Below are positions 61,683 to 64,000 of a stretch of 64,000 nucleotides of DNA, in pieces. A program made the position numbers and the translations under genes. Under the pieces are notes generated by a model. The model was not told the origin of the DNA. It did no database searches and saw only the letters and a program-made list of their open reading frames with translations. The stretch comes from Kushneria avicenniae (GTDB lineage: Bacteria; Pseudomonadota; Gammaproteobacteria; Pseudomonadales; Halomonadaceae). The number at the start of each line of letters is the position of its first letter. The first letter of the stretch is position 1. Location: assembly GCF_900112585.1 (NCBI RefSeq), contig NZ_FOLY01000002.1, forward strand, positions 310,001-374,000, written 5' to 3'.

Positions 61683-64000
61683 CATGATGAATGCCAGCGA
61701 TGTATCCGGTTCGTCCCAGCAGGCCATGGCGGCCGGAGAGGGCGAGCCCGCCTTTATCAACGATCCGCTGTGGTACAAGGACGCGGTCATCTACCAGGTG
61801 CACGTCAAGTCCTTTTATGATGCCAACAATGACGGCATCGGCGATTTTCAGGGCCTGATCGAGCGGCTCGACTACATTGCGGGCCTTGGGGTCAACACCA
61901 TCTGGCTGCTGCCGTTTTACCCGTCGCCGCGACGCGATGATGGCTATGACATCTCTGAATACTGCGCGGTCAGCCCGGACTACGGCACTCTCGAGCAGGC
62001 ACAGGAATTCATCAAGGCCGCGCACGACCGCGGGCTGCGCGTGATTACCGAGCTGGTCATCAACCACACTTCCGATCAGCATCCGTGGTTTCAGCGCGCT
62101 CGCCATGCGCCCAAGGGCTCTCCCGAGCGCGAATTTTACGTCTGGTCGGACAGCGATACCCATTACAGCGGCACCCGCATCATCTTTCTGGATACCGAGA
62201 CTTCCAACTGGACGTGGGACCCGGTCGCCGGCCAGTACTTCTGGCATCGGTTCTATTCGCATCAGCCCGACCTGAACTTTGATAATCCCGTCGTATTCGA
62301 CGAGGTCATGAAGGTCATGCACTACTGGCTGGAGATGGGGGTTGACGGTCTGCGTCTGGACGCCATTCCCTATCTGGTCGAGCGCGAAGGCACCAACAAC
62401 GAGAACCTGCCCGAGACCCATGAGGTGCTCAAGCGCATCCGGGCGGTAATCGATGAGCATTTCCCCGACCGCATGCTGCTGGCCGAGGCCAATCAGTGGC
62501 CCGAGGATACGCGTCCCTATTTCGGCGAGGGCGACGAATGCCATATGGCGTTCCACTTCCCGCTGATGCCGCGCATGTACATGTCGCTGGCCCAGGAGGA
62601 TCGCTTTCCGATCACCGATATCCTGCGTCAGACCCCGGAGATTCCCGAAAACTGTCAGTGGGCGGTCTTTCTGCGCAATCACGATGAGCTGACGCTTGAA
62701 ATGGTCACTGACCGCGAGCGCGACTATCTCTGGAACCATTACGCCTCCGATCGTCGCGCGCGCATCAACCTGGGCATTCGACGCCGTCTGGCGCCGCTGC
62801 TCGAGCGTGACCGCCGTCGTATCGAGCTGCTCAACAGCCTTTTGCTGTCGATGCCGGGCACGCCCACGGTCTATTACGGCGACGAGATCGGCATGGGCGA
62901 CAATATCCATCTGGGCGATCGCGACGGTGTGCGCACGCCCATGCAGTGGACCATGGACCGCAACGGCGGTTTCTCGCGCGCCGATCCGGCCAGCATGGTG
63001 CTGCCACCGATCATGGACGCCCTGTACGGTTTCCAGACCATCAACGTCGAGGCGCAGAATCGCGATCCGCACTCGCTGCTCAACTGGACGCGGCGCATGC
63101 TGGCGGTGCGTGGTCAGCAAAAGGCCTTCGGTCGCGGTGTCATGAAGCTCCTGTATCCCAATAACCGGCGCATTCTGGCCTACATCCGCGAATATACGCA
63201 CGAAGAGACGGGCGAGGTCGACACCATCCTGTGCGTGGCCAACGTGTCACGCTCGGCGCAGGCGGTGGAGCTGGATCTTTCCAGCTGGGAAGGTCATGTG
63301 CCGGTGGAAATGCTCGGCGGCAGCAGTTTCCCGCCCATCGGACAGCTCAGCTACCTGCTGACCCTGCCGCCCTACGGTTTTTACTGGTTCCTGCTGGCAC
63401 CGGAAACTGCCATGCCGCACTGGCATACGCCGGCTCAGGAGATGATGCCGGATCTTCTGACGCTGGTGATCAAGCAGCGTCTGGACGAGATCGGTGCTGG
63501 CAAGACACGGTGGTCTCTCGAGCACGAAAGCCTGGTGCAGTATCTGCCGCGCCGGCGCTGGTTTGCCGCCAAGAACAGCACGATCGATCAGGTCAGGCTG
63601 GCCTGGGCGGTGAGTATGGACGGCGCGGTCGTCAACGATCATGCGGTGGATACGCCCGCGGTGCTGCTGGCCGAGATCGAGGTGCAGGCGCATCAGGGCA
63701 GCGAGCCCTCATCCCGGGAGCGCTATGTGCTGCCACTGGGCATGATCAACGAGGACGAAAGCGCGCTGTTGCCCCAGCAGCTGGCCATGGCCCGCATTCG
63801 TCGCGGTCGGGACGTCGGGCTTTTAACCGATGCCTTTGCCATGCCGGGCTTTCCTCTGGCGGTCATCCAGGCGCTGCGGGCCGGTGCGGTGCTGGATCTG
63901 AGCCGCAGCGTGGTGGAAATGGACGCCGATGCTCCGCATCCGGGCGAGATTCATTTCCGCTCCACCTCGCTTCTGAGCGACATGGAGATGGTGCCGCACG
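61683..64000 (+). CDS. treS: Trehalose synthase fused to maltokinase (3' end outside window)
   Basis: Seen here are 772 residues of a protein that probably exceeds 1000. Residues about 25-560 are the TreS GH13 domain (KDAVIYQVHVKSFYDANNDG, nucleophile Asp in GVDGLRLDAIPYLVERE, Glu in LLAEANQWPED, and FLRNHDELTLEM). From about residue 600 a maltokinase N-cap begins (LPRRRWFAAKNSTI); the kinase core lies beyond the edge. TreS interconverts trehalose and maltose, and the kinase makes maltose-1-phosphate for GlgE. GAGGAGG lies nine bases before ATG 61683; ATG 61686 is an alternative. Confidence 0.93.

Overview
The window is a gene-dense, high-GC stretch of a Gram-negative bacterial chromosome with about 53 protein genes. 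I saw no rRNA, tRNA, CRISPR array or insertion sequence. The gene content suggests a gammaproteobacterium of the Halomonadaceae type (Halomonas/Kushneria-like): TRAP transport, an Entner-Doudoroff cluster, a Pseudomonas-like glgA-treZ-malQ-treY-DUF2934-glgX block and an aryl-polyene locus. This placement is inference; no marker gene is present to fix it.

Layout. 1-3.6 kb: end of a TRAP large permease gene followed by uxuB and uxuA (hexuronate catabolism). 3.6-6.7 kb: an orphan QueC-like PP-loop protein, an NfeD/slipin membrane pair, and a secreted YceI protein. 6.7-9.8 kb: a 0.5 kb non-coding region with a phased repeat array, then a SulP anion transporter and a universal stress protein. 9.8-23.5 kb (minus strand): a small secreted protein, a methyltransferase and a tightly overlapping 13-gene aryl-polyene (APE) type cluster. 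The cluster has a chain-length factor, ACP, membrane protein, acyl-AMP ligase fused to a dehydratase, GT2, acyltransferase, LolA-like protein, MMPL exporter, flavoprotein with a halogenase signature, DUF3261 lipoprotein, ketosynthase, dehydratase and ketoreductase. 23.7-28.5 kb: a Tat-exported beta-helix protein and a PhnCDE/selenate-type ABC importer. 28.6-38.1 kb: glucose metabolism (sugar porter, zwf, pgl, eda, aldo/keto reductase-like protein, hexose-6-phosphate mutarotase, glk, gap). edd is not in the window. 38.2-45.4 kb: a HAD dehalogenase, a small unknown protein, a secreted dienelactone hydrolase, pncB, a GNAT-like protein, a fasciclin protein, and a NicO/DUF1007 metal-transport pair. 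45.4-64 kb: a long leader with an attenuator-like fold, then glgA-glgB-treZ-malQ-treY-DUF2934-glgX-glgE-treS/mak. The last gene is cut by the window edge.

How it works together. The right-hand operon links alpha-glucan and trehalose. TreS/maltokinase plus GlgE and GlgB can build branched glucan from trehalose. TreY/TreZ can release trehalose from glucan, while GlgX and MalQ remodel chains. This fits storage and osmolyte metabolism in a salt-adapted cell. The ED genes take free glucose to triose phosphate and pyruvate. The APE locus would make a membrane-anchored yellow polyene and carry it to the outer membrane.

Most notable observations: (1) mutually exclusive hairpins directly after a candidate promoter in the glgA leader; (2) a WxWxIP halogenase signature inside the APE cluster; (3) an aldo/keto reductase that has lost three of its four catalytic residues; (4) a 20-bp-period repeat array upstream of sulP; (5) a 19-bp tandem duplication that creates a mini-ORF over the pgl start.
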